Positions 53,389 to 63,749 of a stretch of 64,000 nucleotides of DNA are shown here, one piece after another (positions within the stretch are counted from its first letter, which is position 1; each line of letters begins with the position of its first letter). This DNA comes from an uncultured Arachnia sp. (GTDB lineage Bacteria; Actinomycetota; Actinomycetes; Propionibacteriales; Propionibacteriaceae). The translations under genes were made by a program, and so were the position numbers. The stretch lies in the NCBI GenBank assembly GCA_947493995.1, contig CANLTJ010000001.1, positions 372,001 through 436,000 of the forward strand. Reading direction: 5' to 3'. A model generated the notes under the pieces. It was not told where the DNA came from, ran no database searches, and worked only from the letters and a program-made list of their open reading frames with translations.

Positions 53389-53652
53389 ATGTGGACATTT
53401 CTCGGATACATAATCATCGGCCTCATCGGAGGCGCCATCGCAAAAGCCATCCTTCCCGGTAAGCAGGGAGGCGGCATCATCGTCACGATGCTTCTCGGTA
53501 TCGTGGGGGCCCTGCTCGCAGGATGGTTGGGTCAAGCGCTCTTCGATTCTTCCTACAGCGGCATCTTCTCCATCACCGGGTTGCTCTTCTCGGTGCTCGG
53601 CGCTCTGCTCATCCTCTTCATCTACGGCCTCATCACCAAGAACAAGGCCTGA
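53389..53652 (+). CDS. GlsB/YeaQ/YmgE-family stress membrane protein
   Basis: An 87-residue protein with three membrane helices. MWTFLGYIIIGLIGGAIAKAILPGKQGGG and a later WLGQALF string, here split over residues 1-52, are the family signature; the Gly-rich helices and KAILPGKQGG loop are diagnostic. It belongs to the transglycosylase-associated/GlsB stress proteins, of unknown mechanism. I prefer the ATG at 53389; a GTG start six codons earlier would only add a polar tail. A strong terminator follows. Confidence 0.88.
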   Translation: MWTFLGYIIIGLIGGAIAKAILPGKQGGGIIVTMLLGIVGALLAGWLGQALFDSSYSGIFSITGLLFSVLGALLILFIYGLITKNKA

Positions 53653-53667
53653 TCCTTCACACCCCGT

Positions 53668-53704
53668 AACGAGGGCCGCCCGCAGTCAGCGGGCGGCCCT
53701 CGTT
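53668..53704. terminator. Strong bidirectional terminator between the GlsB-like and response regulator genes
   Basis: A perfect 16-bp stem, AACGAGGGCCGCCCGC (53668-53683) with its complement at 53689-53704 and a 5-base loop. On the plus strand it ends in CGTTG and on the minus strand in AACG. It is between two convergent genes. Confidence 0.85.
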
Positions 53705-53763
53705 GTCGTATGGGGTGGAGGGGCATCCGCCAGATCACGGATGCTTGTCCCACATGGCACGTC

Positions 53764-54429
53764 TCAGACCAAGTGGCGGTCCGTCGCCCACTTCGTCAGC
53801 TGGTGGCGGTTGCTGAGCTGCAGCTTGCGCAGCACGCTGGAGACGTGGGTTTCCACTGTCTTGATGGAGATGAACAGCTCCTTCGCCACTTCCTTGTAGG
53901 CATAGCCACGGGCGATCAGCTTCATCACTTCTCGTTCGCGGACGCTCAACCGGTCCAGTTCCTCGTCGATCGAGGCCATGTCCACGCTGCCTGAGAAGGC
54001 GTCGAGGACGAAGCCTGCGAGACGCGGCGAGAAGACGGCGTCACCGGAGGCGACACGTCGCATGCCCTCCACCAGTTCCTCCGACGAGATGGACTTGGTC
54101 ACATACCCCCGGGCACCGGCACGGATGACGCCGATGACGTCCTCGGCGGCGTCGGAGACCGAGAGGGCAAGGAACTTCACGTCCGGGGCCTTCGTCAACA
54201 CTTGCTTGATCACTTCGGCGCCGCCGCCCCCGGGTAGGTGGACGTCGAGAAGGACCACGTCGGGGAGCGTGGAGCGGATGACAGCCACGGCACTGGCGAC
54301 GTCGTGGCCCTCACCGACGATCCGGCACAGATTCCCGATCTCGTGGCGCACCCCGGCGCGGAACATGGCATGGTCATCCACCAGCACCACACTCAATTCG
54401 TCGACGGCGCCGTCGGCCTGATCACTCAT
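53764..54429 (-). CDS. NarL/LuxR-family response regulator
   Basis: A 221-residue regulator. The receiver domain has the acidic pair D18, D19, the phospho-accepting Asp at D62 in LLDVHLPG, and the conserved Lys in GYVTKSI; the LuxR helix-turn-helix is at about 155-215 (LSVREREVMKLIARG then IKTVETHVSSVLRKL). Its ATG overlaps the histidine kinase stop by four bases, so the two form a two-component system. The kinase has a PspC domain, so envelope stress is the probable signal; promoter targets are probably the divergent PspC genes. Confidence 0.93.
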   Translation of the reverse strand: MSDQADGAVDELSVVLVDDHAMFRAGVRHEIGNLCRIVGEGHDVASAVAVIRSTLPDVVLLDVHLPGGGGAEVIKQVLTKAPDVKFLALSVSDAAEDVIGVIRAGARGYVTKSISSEELVEGMRRVASGDAVFSPRLAGFVLDAFSGSVDMASIDEELDRLSVREREVMKLIARGYAYKEVAKELFISIKTVETHVSSVLRKLQLSNRHQLTKWATDRHLV

Positions 54430-55682
54430 CGCTTCATCTCCAAGGAAATTTCCGTACCCCGACCGGGCGCTGTACGGATCCGCACGGATCCCCCATGACG
54501 TTCCATGCGGGCTCGGATGGATTGTCTCACGCCCATCCTGTCGACTGGCACGCGATCCGGGTCGAAGCCGCGGCCCCGGTCGCGGATGAATGTCTCCACG
54601 GCGCCGGGCTCCACCTCCGCGAACACGTCCACGCGGTCGGCCTCCGAGTGCTTTGCCGCATTGGTGACCGCCTCGCGGGCGGCCTGGACCATGGCGGTCA
54701 GGGGCTCATCCAGATCGGTGTCACCGACACACACCACTTCCACGACGATGGGGAAGTTGGCCTCGGTCTCGCTGCGGATGTCCTCCAGGGCGGCGCGCAG
54801 GGTGCTGGCGTTCGGCGCTTCCCCGTACAGCCACGTGCGCAACTCCCTTTCCTGCCTGCGGGCCAGCTTCGCGACCTGCGCCGCGTCCGCGTTCTGCCGT
54901 TGTATGAGGGCCAGCGTCTGCAGGACGGAATCATGCAGGTGCGCGGCCATGTCGGCCCGTGCCTCGGCTCGCAGGCGTTCCTGTTCAGCGGCGCGCAGCC
55001 GTCGGCGCGTCTGGTACAGCCACGGTGCCGCCACCACCACGACTCCCGCCAGCAGCAGGGCGGCGGCACCCAGTACCTGCGGCAGTTGGGCCATCCCCAC
55101 CTGGCTCGCCAGGATCCAGGCAACCCCCACGCCGACGAACACCAGCCCTCCCACCAGGCGTAGGACGCTGGCGGCACCGGAGCCTGCGGTGAGCCGGCTC
55201 CACCGGCCCGTGTCGGCGGCTCTGGGCTCGGCCTCTGATGCGCGGTCCGCCTGGAGCCAGACGAGGAGGACGCCGACGCCGCCCAGGACGATGGGCCAGA
55301 AGACGCGCGACGGCACCCACACTCCACCGGTGACCACCACCCAGAAGATGCCCACCACCAACGCACCGACGGAGAACACGACACCTGTGTCCACGCCCTG
55401 CGGACGTGGCCGTGGGCGCAGTCCCTGACGTTGTGCAGCCTCCAGTCCGGCCGACTCCTCCCGGGTGTCCCCGGGGACCATCAGCCACAGTGCCGCATAC
55501 AGCAGCACGCCGAGGCCGTCGAGGAAAGCCAGTGCCACGAACGCGACGCGCACCCACCCGACGGGCATGCCGAGGTGCGCCGCCAGTCCACTGGCGACGC
55601 CCGCGATCGCCTTCCCGGACGGGTCCCGGCGGAGTTCCGGGGCCGGCGCCGAGGGCGGAGAGGTTTCCGGCAGCATGGTCAT
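54426..55682 (-). CDS. PspC-domain histidine kinase
   Basis: A 418-residue HisKA_3-type sensor kinase. An N-terminal PspC domain (15-72; RRDPSGKAIAGVASGLAAHL) contains one membrane helix; further helices lie at about 100-145 and 175-222. The dimerisation helix has the phospho-accepting H250 in AAHLHDSVLQTL, and the HATPase domain has the N-box AVTNAAKHS, the G1 box RDRGRGFDP and the G2 box GRGTEISL. PspC in the input position is a known actinobacterial arrangement linked to cell-envelope stress. The stop overlaps the regulator start. Two PspC proteins are encoded on the other strand. Confidence 0.93.
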   Translation of the reverse strand: MTMLPETSPPSAPAPELRRDPSGKAIAGVASGLAAHLGMPVGWVRVAFVALAFLDGLGVLLYAALWLMVPGDTREESAGLEAAQRQGLRPRPRPQGVDTGVVFSVGALVVGIFWVVVTGGVWVPSRVFWPIVLGGVGVLLVWLQADRASEAEPRAADTGRWSRLTAGSGAASVLRLVGGLVFVGVGVAWILASQVGMAQLPQVLGAAALLLAGVVVVAAPWLYQTRRRLRAAEQERLRAEARADMAAHLHDSVLQTLALIQRQNADAAQVAKLARRQERELRTWLYGEAPNASTLRAALEDIRSETEANFPIVVEVVCVGDTDLDEPLTAMVQAAREAVTNAAKHSEADRVDVFAEVEPGAVETFIRDRGRGFDPDRVPVDRMGVRQSIRARMERHGGSVRIRTAPGRGTEISLEMKR

Positions 55683-55811
55683 CGTGGGTCCCAGCTTGGC
55701 ACCCGGGAGCCTTTTTTGACACCCCTGCGCGCTGGTTCCCGGGGTCCACTCAGGTCCGCATCAGGGGTTCACCTGATACCGACGTCGCACAGCTCAAGAC
55801 ACAATGGAGAC

Positions 55812-56954
55812 ATGCCCGAACTCGTCCACCCCGGCCAGCTGGATCCTCGACTTGAGGGCCTTGAGCGCCCCGAGGGCACCGGCCTCACCGGTGGCCTGTG
55901 CCGGGCGCTGGCGGAGCGCTGGCAGGTGGACCCGATCATCGTGAGACTGGTGATGGTGGCACTGACGTTCGCCGGTGGCCTGGGTATCGCCCTCTACGCC
56001 TGGGGATGGCTTCTGACGCCCCGGGTGGGCGGCACTCCCCCGATCCTGCGAGGGCTGCCCGCCTACGGTGGCTGGCCCCGAAACACTCAGGCGATCATCG
56101 TCGCGGTCTCCTCCCTGGTGCTGGTGCTGACCCTCGCACGCCAGACGGGCGTGGCGTGGGGGCCCGTGATCGTCGTGGGTGTGCTCGCGTGGGCGATGGC
56201 CCGACGCCGCCGCGGGTTCGCGCACTCCCCCGATGCCGCGCAGAGCGACCACGCCACATCGGTCCAGCCGCCCAGCGCCAGGGGTGCCGACGAGACCGTG
56301 GAACAGTGGCGCGCCAGGCTGTCATCCCATGCGGGCACACCCCTGCCCGCGGTGGATCTGTACGCACCCGAGGTCTCCGCCGCTCCCCCGCGTCCTTCCA
56401 GTCGCGGCGCCTCCCAGTCAACAAGCTGGGCGGCGGCCCTTCTCATCGTCGCGCTGTCCCTGGGCGCCGGGGCCGCCCCGTTCCTCACGGGATTGACCCC
56501 CTCTCTGCTGTGGGCATCATTGATCGCGACGGGGACGGCGGCAGCCCTGATCCTGGGGTGGGTGCTGGTAGCCCGTCGGCGGCGGCTGCCCCCCGTGTTG
56601 CTCGTCCTCGCACTTGTGGGGGGTGCGGGCACTGGCTATCTGGCGAGCGCCCACGCCGCGATCCCGCAACCGGAGGTGGTTGCGGCGGGGGCAGACCCCA
56701 GCTACACATTCGTCGGCGAGATACCCGCGGACGTGGACCTCACCGACATGGACAACCAGCCGGCCTCCCTCACGATCGACGCCACCGCCTCCGTCGTCAG
56801 GATTCGACTGCGGGAGATTCCCGGCAGCATCGACGTCCTCAGTGAAACAATCGAGGTGGAGACGAACTACCCGCGCAGCAATCTCCCCGTGGGAGAGGTG
56901 ACTCTGATGCTGGACGGCGATTTCAGTGTCGTGGAAGTGACGGTGGAGCCATGA
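55812..56954 (+). CDS. PspC-domain membrane protein with short C-terminal beta-rich domain
   Basis: A 380-residue protein. The N-terminal PspC domain (about 20-75; GTGLTGGLCRALAERWQVDP) is followed by helices at about 85-120 and a cytoplasmic linker to residue 195, then three helices (about 198-285) and a 90-residue beta-rich tail. The tail (SLTIDATASVVRIRL then TVEP) may be a shortened toastrack-type domain as seen in other PspC proteins of this class, but this is inference. CACAAT ends six bases before the ATG. The gene diverges from the PspC kinase and overlaps the next gene by four bases. Confidence 0.82.
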   Translation: MPELVHPGQLDPRLEGLERPEGTGLTGGLCRALAERWQVDPIIVRLVMVALTFAGGLGIALYAWGWLLTPRVGGTPPILRGLPAYGGWPRNTQAIIVAVSSLVLVLTLARQTGVAWGPVIVVGVLAWAMARRRRGFAHSPDAAQSDHATSVQPPSARGADETVEQWRARLSSHAGTPLPAVDLYAPEVSAAPPRPSSRGASQSTSWAAALLIVALSLGAGAAPFLTGLTPSLLWASLIATGTAAALILGWVLVARRRRLPPVLLVLALVGGAGTGYLASAHAAIPQPEVVAAGADPSYTFVGEIPADVDLTDMDNQPASLTIDATASVVRIRLREIPGSIDVLSETIEVETNYPRSNLPVGEVTLMLDGDFSVVEVTVEP

Positions 56955-57136
56955 GACGCAGCATCGACGTCCCCGCCCTGGTCACCGGGCTGATCCTGCT
57001 CGGTTTCGCCTCCATCACGGGATGGACACTCACTGGCAACAATGTGGTGGGGCCACCCGCCATGTGGTTCGCCACCGTCCTCATCACCGCAGGCATCATT
57101 GGCCTGATCACCAGCCTCAGGGCTTCGAGACGATGA
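56951..57136 (+). CDS. Small two-helix membrane protein in the PspC operon
   Basis: A 61-residue protein with two membrane helices (about 9-27 and 35-55) and a basic end, SLRASRR. Not recognised. The ATGA overlap with the preceding stop and the same direction as the PspC gene make it likely to be real. It may form a complex with the PspC proteins; that is inference. Confidence 0.7.
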   Translation: MRRSIDVPALVTGLILLGFASITGWTLTGNNVVGPPAMWFATVLITAGIIGLITSLRASRR

Positions 57137-57198
57137 CCCGAGCACACCAACAACCACTGCATGACGACCGTCATGACAGACAACCGAAAGGAACAACC

Positions 57199-57474
57199 AT
57201 GAACCTCACTCGCTCAGCTGACGACAAGTGGATCGCCGGAGTCGCCGGAGGCGTCGCCCAATCGCTCGGTGTCGATTCCACCATTGTCCGGATCGTCTTC
57301 GCTGTCACCAGCATCTTCTGGGGAGGCGGAGTCCTGCTGTATCTGGTGCTGTGGGCAGTCATGCCCCGCGCAACCGGCGGCACCGTCGCGGAGGACGGCA
57401 TCTCCAGAGCCAAGGAGTGGAACGCTGACCGCAAGGGCCGCAAGCCAGGTGACGGCTCGGACTTCACCATCTGA
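57199..57474 (+). CDS. Small PspC-domain protein
   Basis: A 91-residue protein. Residues 5-60 form a PspC domain (DDKWIAGVAGGVAQSLGVD then IVRIVFAVTSIFWGGGVLLYLVLWAVMP) with one membrane helix; the rest is a charged tail. The ATG at 57199 follows AAAGGAAC. PspC proteins anchor or sense at the membrane during envelope stress. It is the third PspC-containing product in this module. The gene ends 32 bases before the convergent guaA stop. Confidence 0.9.
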   Translation: MNLTRSADDKWIAGVAGGVAQSLGVDSTIVRIVFAVTSIFWGGGVLLYLVLWAVMPRATGGTVAEDGISRAKEWNADRKGRKPGDGSDFTI

Positions 57475-57506
57475 GCCAGATGGTCCGGGAGGTCGCCCGC
57501 GGCCTC

Positions 57507-59057
<1,551 letters not shown>

Positions 59058-59064
59058 GTCCTGA

Positions 59065-59070
59065 AGTCTA
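59065..59070 (-). promoter_or_regulatory. guaA: -10 box TAGACT, leaderless promoter of guaA
   Basis: TAGACT ends seven bases before the guaA ATG at 59057. It fixes the start against a longer frame. Confidence 0.5.
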
Positions 59071-59145
59071 GGGCTCATCGAGCAGGACACAGAAAGTGGA
59101 TGCCCGCGCGGGAATACTCACGGTTGCTGGGGCGTTGCCGAAGGC

Positions 59146-60075
59146 ATGAACATTTATCCAGACGTCACGGCCGCTGTCGGCCGCACCCCGCTCGTGAAGT
59201 TGAACCGCATCGTGGGAGGAGAGAGCACAGTTCTGGCGAAGCTGGAGTTCTACAACCCCGCGAGTTCCGTCAAGGATCGCATCGGCGTGGCAATCGTCGA
59301 AGCGGCGGAAGCGGCCGGAGCACTCCAGCCCGGTGGCACGATCGTGGAGGCCACCAGCGGCAACACCGGTATCGCGCTCGCGATGGTGGGCGCTGCCAAG
59401 GGCTACAACGTGGTCCTGGCCATGCCGGAGACCATGTCCACCGAGCGACGTGCCCTGCTCCGCGCCTTCGGAGCGGAACTGGTCCTGACCCCCGGCCCGC
59501 TGGGCATGAAGGGAGCTGTTGAGGCGTCCGAGGAGATTGCCGCCGAGCGCGGCGGTGTCCTTGCGCGGCAGTTCGCCAACCAGGCCAACGTGGATGTCCA
59601 CCGTCGCACGACGGCGGAAGAGATCTGGAACGACACCGACGGCACCGTCGACATCGTCGTGGCAGGCATCGGCACCGGCGGCACCATCTCCGGAGTCGGA
59701 CAGGTACTGAAGGAGCGCAAGCCCGAGGTGCAGATGGTCGCAGTGGAGCCCGAGGAATCCGCCATCCTGTCCGGCAACAAGCCCGGACCGCACAAGATCC
59801 AGGGCATCGGCGCCAACTTCATCCCGGAGATTCTGGACCGCGACATCATCGACGAGGTCCTCCCCCGCAACGTGGACCAGTCGGTGGAGTGGGCACGTCG
59901 TGCCGCCCGCGAGGAGGGGCTCCTCGTCGGCCTCTCCTCGGGTGCCGCGGTCTCCGCGGCCGCGGAGGTTGCCGCCCGGCCGGAGAACGCTGGTAAGACC
60001 ATCGTCGTGATCATCCCCTCCTTCGGCGAGCGGTACCTGTCCACGGTGCTGTTCGACGGGCTGATCGACCAGTGA
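59146..60075 (+). CDS. cysK: Cysteine synthase A (O-acetylserine sulfhydrylase)
   Basis: A 309-residue PLP enzyme making cysteine from O-acetylserine and sulfide. K43 in ASSVKDRIG is the Schiff-base Lys, TSGNTG (70-75) the substrate loop, and GTGGTISG (near 184-191) the phosphate-binding loop. The length is standard. The stop overlaps the cysE start, so both cysteine-synthesis enzymes come from one operon. Both form the cysteine synthase complex, and the C-terminal Ile of CysE that docks into CysK is present (DVIA at the end of CysE). Confidence 0.96.
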   Translation: MNIYPDVTAAVGRTPLVKLNRIVGGESTVLAKLEFYNPASSVKDRIGVAIVEAAEAAGALQPGGTIVEATSGNTGIALAMVGAAKGYNVVLAMPETMSTERRALLRAFGAELVLTPGPLGMKGAVEASEEIAAERGGVLARQFANQANVDVHRRTTAEEIWNDTDGTVDIVVAGIGTGGTISGVGQVLKERKPEVQMVAVEPEESAILSGNKPGPHKIQGIGANFIPEILDRDIIDEVLPRNVDQSVEWARRAAREEGLLVGLSSGAAVSAAAEVAARPENAGKTIVVIIPSFGERYLSTVLFDGLIDQ

Positions 60076-60626
60076 TGATGGGCCGCCTCAAGCAGATCTC
60101 CGTACGCATGGCCGAGGACCTCGAAGCTGCCATGCGCGAGGACCCGGCCGCGCGGAGCAAGCTGGAGGTGGCCATCGCCTATCCCGGTATCCATGCCATC
60201 TGGCTGCACCGGGTGGCGCACAGGCTGTGGCGTCGTTCGCCGGCGCTGCAGCCCGTCGCCCGGCTGATCAGCCAGGTGTCGCGCTTCGCGACCGGCATCG
60301 AGATCCATCCCGGCGCCAGCATTGGCCGGCGGTTCTTCATCGACCACGGCATGGGGGTCGTGATTGGCGAGACCGCCGTCGTGGGTGACGACGTGTTGAT
60401 GTACCACCAGGTGACGCTGGGCGGTCGCGCTCGCGGCCGCTTCAAGCGTCACCCCACGATCGGTGACCGTGTGCTGATCGGCGCCGGGGCAAAGGTCATT
60501 GGCGCCATCACCGTCGGGAACGACGCCAAGATCGGGGCCAACGCCCTGGTCGTGAAGGACGTTCCGGCGCGGGGCGCCGTCGTCGGCACGCCGAGCGACA
60601 TCCGCGAGGGTGACGTCATCGCCTGA
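60075..60626 (+). CDS. cysE: Serine O-acetyltransferase
   Basis: A 183-residue acetyltransferase making O-acetylserine from serine and acetyl-CoA. The C-terminal half is a left-handed beta-helix of hexapeptide repeats ([23 protein letters not shown], split across rungs); the catalytic Asp and His are in the FIDHGMG segment, and [16 protein letters not shown] is the cofactor loop. The protein is short, lacking the long N-terminal helical region of E. coli CysE, as in other actinobacteria. ATG at 60075 overlaps the cysK stop by one base; a GTG one codon upstream is also possible. Confidence 0.94.
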   Translation: MMGRLKQISVRMAEDLEAAMREDPAARSKLEVAIAYPGIHAIWLHRVAHRLWRRSPALQPVARLISQVSRFATGIEIHPGASIGRRFFIDHGMGVVIGETAVVGDDVLMYHQVTLGGRARGRFKRHPTIGDRVLIGAGAKVIGAITVGNDAKIGANALVVKDVPARGAVVGTPSDIREGDVIA

Positions 60627-60642
60627 CGCCACCCCTGTCGTT

Positions 60643-60751
60643 CCTTGAGTAGCGGCCGGTGAGGCACGAACCTGCCGCGTATCGAAAGGCCACTGTGACT
60701 TGCGACTCGTCCTTCGATACGCCCTGCTCCTTCGTCGCGGGGCTACTCAGG
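60643..60751. repeat. Dispersed-type palindromic repeat between cysE and the GH13 gene
   Basis: Two nested inverted repeats: outer arms CCTTGAGTAGC (60643-60653) and GCTACTCAGG (60742-60751), inner arms GCGTATCGAAAGG (60677-60689) and CCTTCGATACGC (60711-60722), each nearly perfect. The strings CTTGAGTAGC and CTTCGATACGC recur in noncoding repeats of many high-GC actinobacteria, so this looks like one copy of a dispersed family, possibly doubling as the cysE terminator. No second copy is seen in the window. Confidence 0.7.
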
Positions 60752-60827
60752 AAGCGGGATAGTTGGTGTCCGCTGGTTACCTTCTTTGGTGTGAGGACAG
60801 GGTGATGCATGCCGAGCGAATCTTTGC

Positions 60828-62663
60828 TCAGGGCAGGCGATGATCCCCCGGGTGGCAGACTCGCAGCCAGCGGAATCCGTAGCCGGGGAGCTGCACCTCG
60901 ACGCTGCCGTCGTCTCCGATGCGCACGTCGGCATCGGAGAACATGTCGCGCAACTCCCATCCGGCGATGTCGTCGGCCTTCCACAGCGGACCCGTCAGAT
61001 CGAGTGTCACCGACGCCGGTTCCGAGGAGAAGTTGTGCACGAGTACGGTGCTCATCGGAACGAAAAGTGACTCCCGGTGCGCGTCGAGTACCTCCTTGAC
61101 CGGCTTCGACCCCTGATCGGCCCCGCTCTCCTGATGCCGCGCAAGGAGTGTGTCCGGCCTCAACTCGCTGTCGATGGGGGTGGCTGCGTCCCGACCCGTC
61201 CACGTCATGCGGTGAGCAAGCACGGCCCTGTCCGGCTGCTGGAGAATCTCCATCGTTCCCCACCCGATCTCGGGGGTCCGACGGTAGACACGGATCAGTT
61301 GTTGCATGAAGGCGAACAGGGAGTCCCGGTCTCGACGTGCGTCGGCGGCGTTGACGTGCTCCGGCGCGTAGCTGCCCTCGATCACCGGTTGCACAAGCTT
61401 CGACGGGGAAGCGTCCGAGAAGCCGCCATTCTTCCCAGCGGTCCACTGCATGGGCGTGCGCACCGCCATGCGGCCCTCGGCGGCGAGATCCTCTCCCATC
61501 CCGATCTCCTCCCCGTAGAACAGCACGGGTGCCCCGCCCATCGCGAACATCAGCGAGTACGCCATCCTGATGCGCCGCGGGTCGCCGCCCATCATGGGAG
61601 GCACCCTTCGCTTGAGGCCCCGGTCATAGACCTGCATCTCGGGTTCCGGACCGAAGGCGTCGAACACTTCCTGGCGCTCCTGATCCGTCAGCTTGTCGAG
61701 CGTGAGTTCGTCGTGGTTGCGCAGGAAGGTGGCCCACTGGCTCGCCGGGGGTATGGCCGGCCGGTTCCGCAGGGTGTCGGCAAGAACGCTGGCGTCGCCC
61801 CGTGCCAGGGACAGGTATGTGTACTGCATCCCCAGGAAGTCAAACATCATGGTCAATTCGTCACCGTCGTCGCCGCCGAAGAACTCAGTTTGCTGGGTGA
61901 ACGGGAGGTTCACCTCCCCCAGTAGTACTGAGTCGCCGCGACGCCGGTGGCTGAACCGTCGCAAATCCCGCAGGAACTCGTGCGGGTCGGCAAAGAACTC
62001 CGGTGTCTCGTTGCTGCTGGGGCTGACTTCCAAAGAGAACGGAACGGCATCGATGCGGAACCCGTCAACCCCAAGTTCCAACCAGAACCCCATCGCCTTG
62101 GCGATCTCGTCGCGCACCGCCGGATTGGATGTGTTCAGGTCCGGCTGGTGGTGATAGAAGTTGTGCAGGTACCACTGGCCGGATTTGTCGTCCTTCGTCC
62201 AGATCGAGTCCTCCTTGTCCGGGAACACCACCTGATCTGAGGTGTCCGGCGGCTCGTCGGAGCGCCAGACGTAGTAGTCGCGGTACTTGCTGTTCGTGGA
62301 ACGCAGAGCTGAGCGGAACCAGGGGTGCTGATCCGATGTGTGGTTGACGAGGAAGTCGACGATGATGCGCATGCCCGAGTCCTTGGCGGCGCGGATGAAT
62401 TCCACGAGATCGCCATGATCGCCGAGCCGCTTGTCCACACCGTAGAAGTCCGCGATGTCGTAGCCGTCGTCCTTGCCTGGTGAGGGATAGAACGGCATCA
62501 GCCAGATGCACGTGACTCCCAGTTCGCGGAGATAATCGACACGGTTGGTGAGCCCCTGGAAGTCGCCGACCCCGTCGCCATTGCCGTCCAGGTACTTCTC
62601 CACGTCGAGGCAGTAGAAGACGGCTGTCTTCCACCACAGGTCGGACGTCTGGGAGCTTCTCAC
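60828..62663 (-). CDS. GH13 alpha-glucan enzyme, trehalose synthase-like
   Basis: A 611-residue (alpha/beta)8-barrel enzyme of the GH13 alpha-amylase family. DFLVNHTSD (103-111) is region I, GFRIDAVP (201-208) has the nucleophile D205, LLGEVN (247-252) the acid/base E250, and RNHDEL (315-320) the third acid D318. Overall length and the N-terminal WWKTAVFYCLDVEKYLDG place it near trehalose synthases, but canonical TreS has an EANQWP-type string at the acid/base region, which here is GEVNLPFTQ, so this may be a separate subfamily with another substrate. The GTG start overlaps the upstream oxidoreductase stop by four bases, with AAGGAGA before it. Confidence 0.82.
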   Translation of the reverse strand: MRSSQTSDLWWKTAVFYCLDVEKYLDGNGDGVGDFQGLTNRVDYLRELGVTCIWLMPFYPSPGKDDGYDIADFYGVDKRLGDHGDLVEFIRAAKDSGMRIIVDFLVNHTSDQHPWFRSALRSTNSKYRDYYVWRSDEPPDTSDQVVFPDKEDSIWTKDDKSGQWYLHNFYHHQPDLNTSNPAVRDEIAKAMGFWLELGVDGFRIDAVPFSLEVSPSSNETPEFFADPHEFLRDLRRFSHRRRGDSVLLGEVNLPFTQQTEFFGGDDGDELTMMFDFLGMQYTYLSLARGDASVLADTLRNRPAIPPASQWATFLRNHDELTLDKLTDQERQEVFDAFGPEPEMQVYDRGLKRRVPPMMGGDPRRIRMAYSLMFAMGGAPVLFYGEEIGMGEDLAAEGRMAVRTPMQWTAGKNGGFSDASPSKLVQPVIEGSYAPEHVNAADARRDRDSLFAFMQQLIRVYRRTPEIGWGTMEILQQPDRAVLAHRMTWTGRDAATPIDSELRPDTLLARHQESGADQGSKPVKEVLDAHRESLFVPMSTVLVHNFSSEPASVTLDLTGPLWKADDIAGWELRDMFSDADVRIGDDGSVEVQLPGYGFRWLRVCHPGDHRLP

Positions 62664-63634
62664 GCTGATTCTCCTTCGTTCTTGAGTTGCGGCAGCACCT
62701 CGGATGCGAAGACGTCAAGGTATCCGTCGTGGTTCTGCCCCACATGATGCAGGTAGATCTCGTCGAAGCCCATGTTCGCGTATTCGAGCAGCCACTCGAC
62801 GTGGTGAGCTGGCTGCTCCGAGATGCGCACCGCGCCGGCCACGTCATCGAGTGTGACGTCGCGGGACTCCTCGTCGAACGCGTCCGCGGTGTCGAGGTCC
62901 CAGCATTTCGGCGGGGCGAATGTGTTGGTCCGCCACTGCTCCATTGCAAGCGTTTCCGCCCTGTCACGGGTGGGTGCCCAGGACAGGTGCACCTGCAACG
63001 CGAGTGGGCCACGGCCACCGGCCTCCCGATAGGCATCGATCATCTCCGCGAGCTTTGCGTGCGGCTGGTTGATCGTGATCATGCCGTCGGCCCATGTTGC
63101 GGAGCGTCGGGCTGTCTCGACGCTGACCGCGGGCGCGATGATCGGCATCGGTTCCTCGGGCGTGTCCCAGACGCGGGCACGGTCCACGGTGACCAGACCC
63201 TCATGCGACACACGCTCGCCGCTGTGCAGCCGGCGGATGATGTCGACGCATTCCTCCAGTCGACGTTGCCGCGTCTCCTTGTCCGGCCATGCCTCTCCGG
63301 TGATGTGCTCATTCATGTTCTCGCCGCTGCCGGCGGCGAGCCAGAAGCGTCCCGGGAACATCTGGGCCAGCGTCGCCGTGGCATGCGCGATGATCGCTGG
63401 GTGATACCGCTGGCCGGGAGCGTTGACGACGCCCATCCTCAGGTCAGTTGTCGCCAACGCAGCGCCCAGCCAGGACCACGCAAAGCCGGAGTGTCCCTGC
63501 CTGTGTGACCACGGTTCGATGTGGTCCGAGCACATGGCCATCTGGAACCCAGCGCGCTCGGCGGACTGCACGTCTGCAAGGAGTTGGCGCGGCGCAATCT
63601 GTTCGTGCGAGCAGTGAAATCCCCATGTGGTCAT
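62660..63634 (-). CDS. Luciferase-like (LLM class) flavin oxidoreductase
   Basis: A 324-residue TIM-barrel flavoprotein of the luciferase-like monooxygenase superfamily. The N-terminal TWGFHCSHEQIAP and the central FWLAAGSGENMNEH segment (flavin-binding loop) match the F420-type group; it resembles a subclass thought to use FMN instead of F420 (the TIGR03885 type, from memory). The reaction is unknown. Its stop overlaps the GH13 start by four bases, so the pair is translated together. TAGACA ends six bases before the ATG, a weak leaderless box. Confidence 0.85.
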   Translation of the reverse strand: MTTWGFHCSHEQIAPRQLLADVQSAERAGFQMAMCSDHIEPWSHRQGHSGFAWSWLGAALATTDLRMGVVNAPGQRYHPAIIAHATATLAQMFPGRFWLAAGSGENMNEHITGEAWPDKETRQRRLEECVDIIRRLHSGERVSHEGLVTVDRARVWDTPEEPMPIIAPAVSVETARRSATWADGMITINQPHAKLAEMIDAYREAGGRGPLALQVHLSWAPTRDRAETLAMEQWRTNTFAPPKCWDLDTADAFDEESRDVTLDDVAGAVRISEQPAHHVEWLLEYANMGFDEIYLHHVGQNHDGYLDVFASEVLPQLKNEGESA

Positions 63635-63749
63635 TGCACTTGTCTACCGGAGAACGGGGTCGTCCATGCGCGGCTTGCGAGTTCTGTCGCCGGGTGGCAC
63701 CTCGGCAGCTGGGGACCGCTCAGGCGTGGATGGTGCGCTTCCCCGGTGG

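Noticed and set aside
60828..62663. Straight naming of the GH13 enzyme as treS
   Set aside because: Catalytic acids and length fit, but the acid/base region differs from classical TreS, so the gene symbol was left blank.
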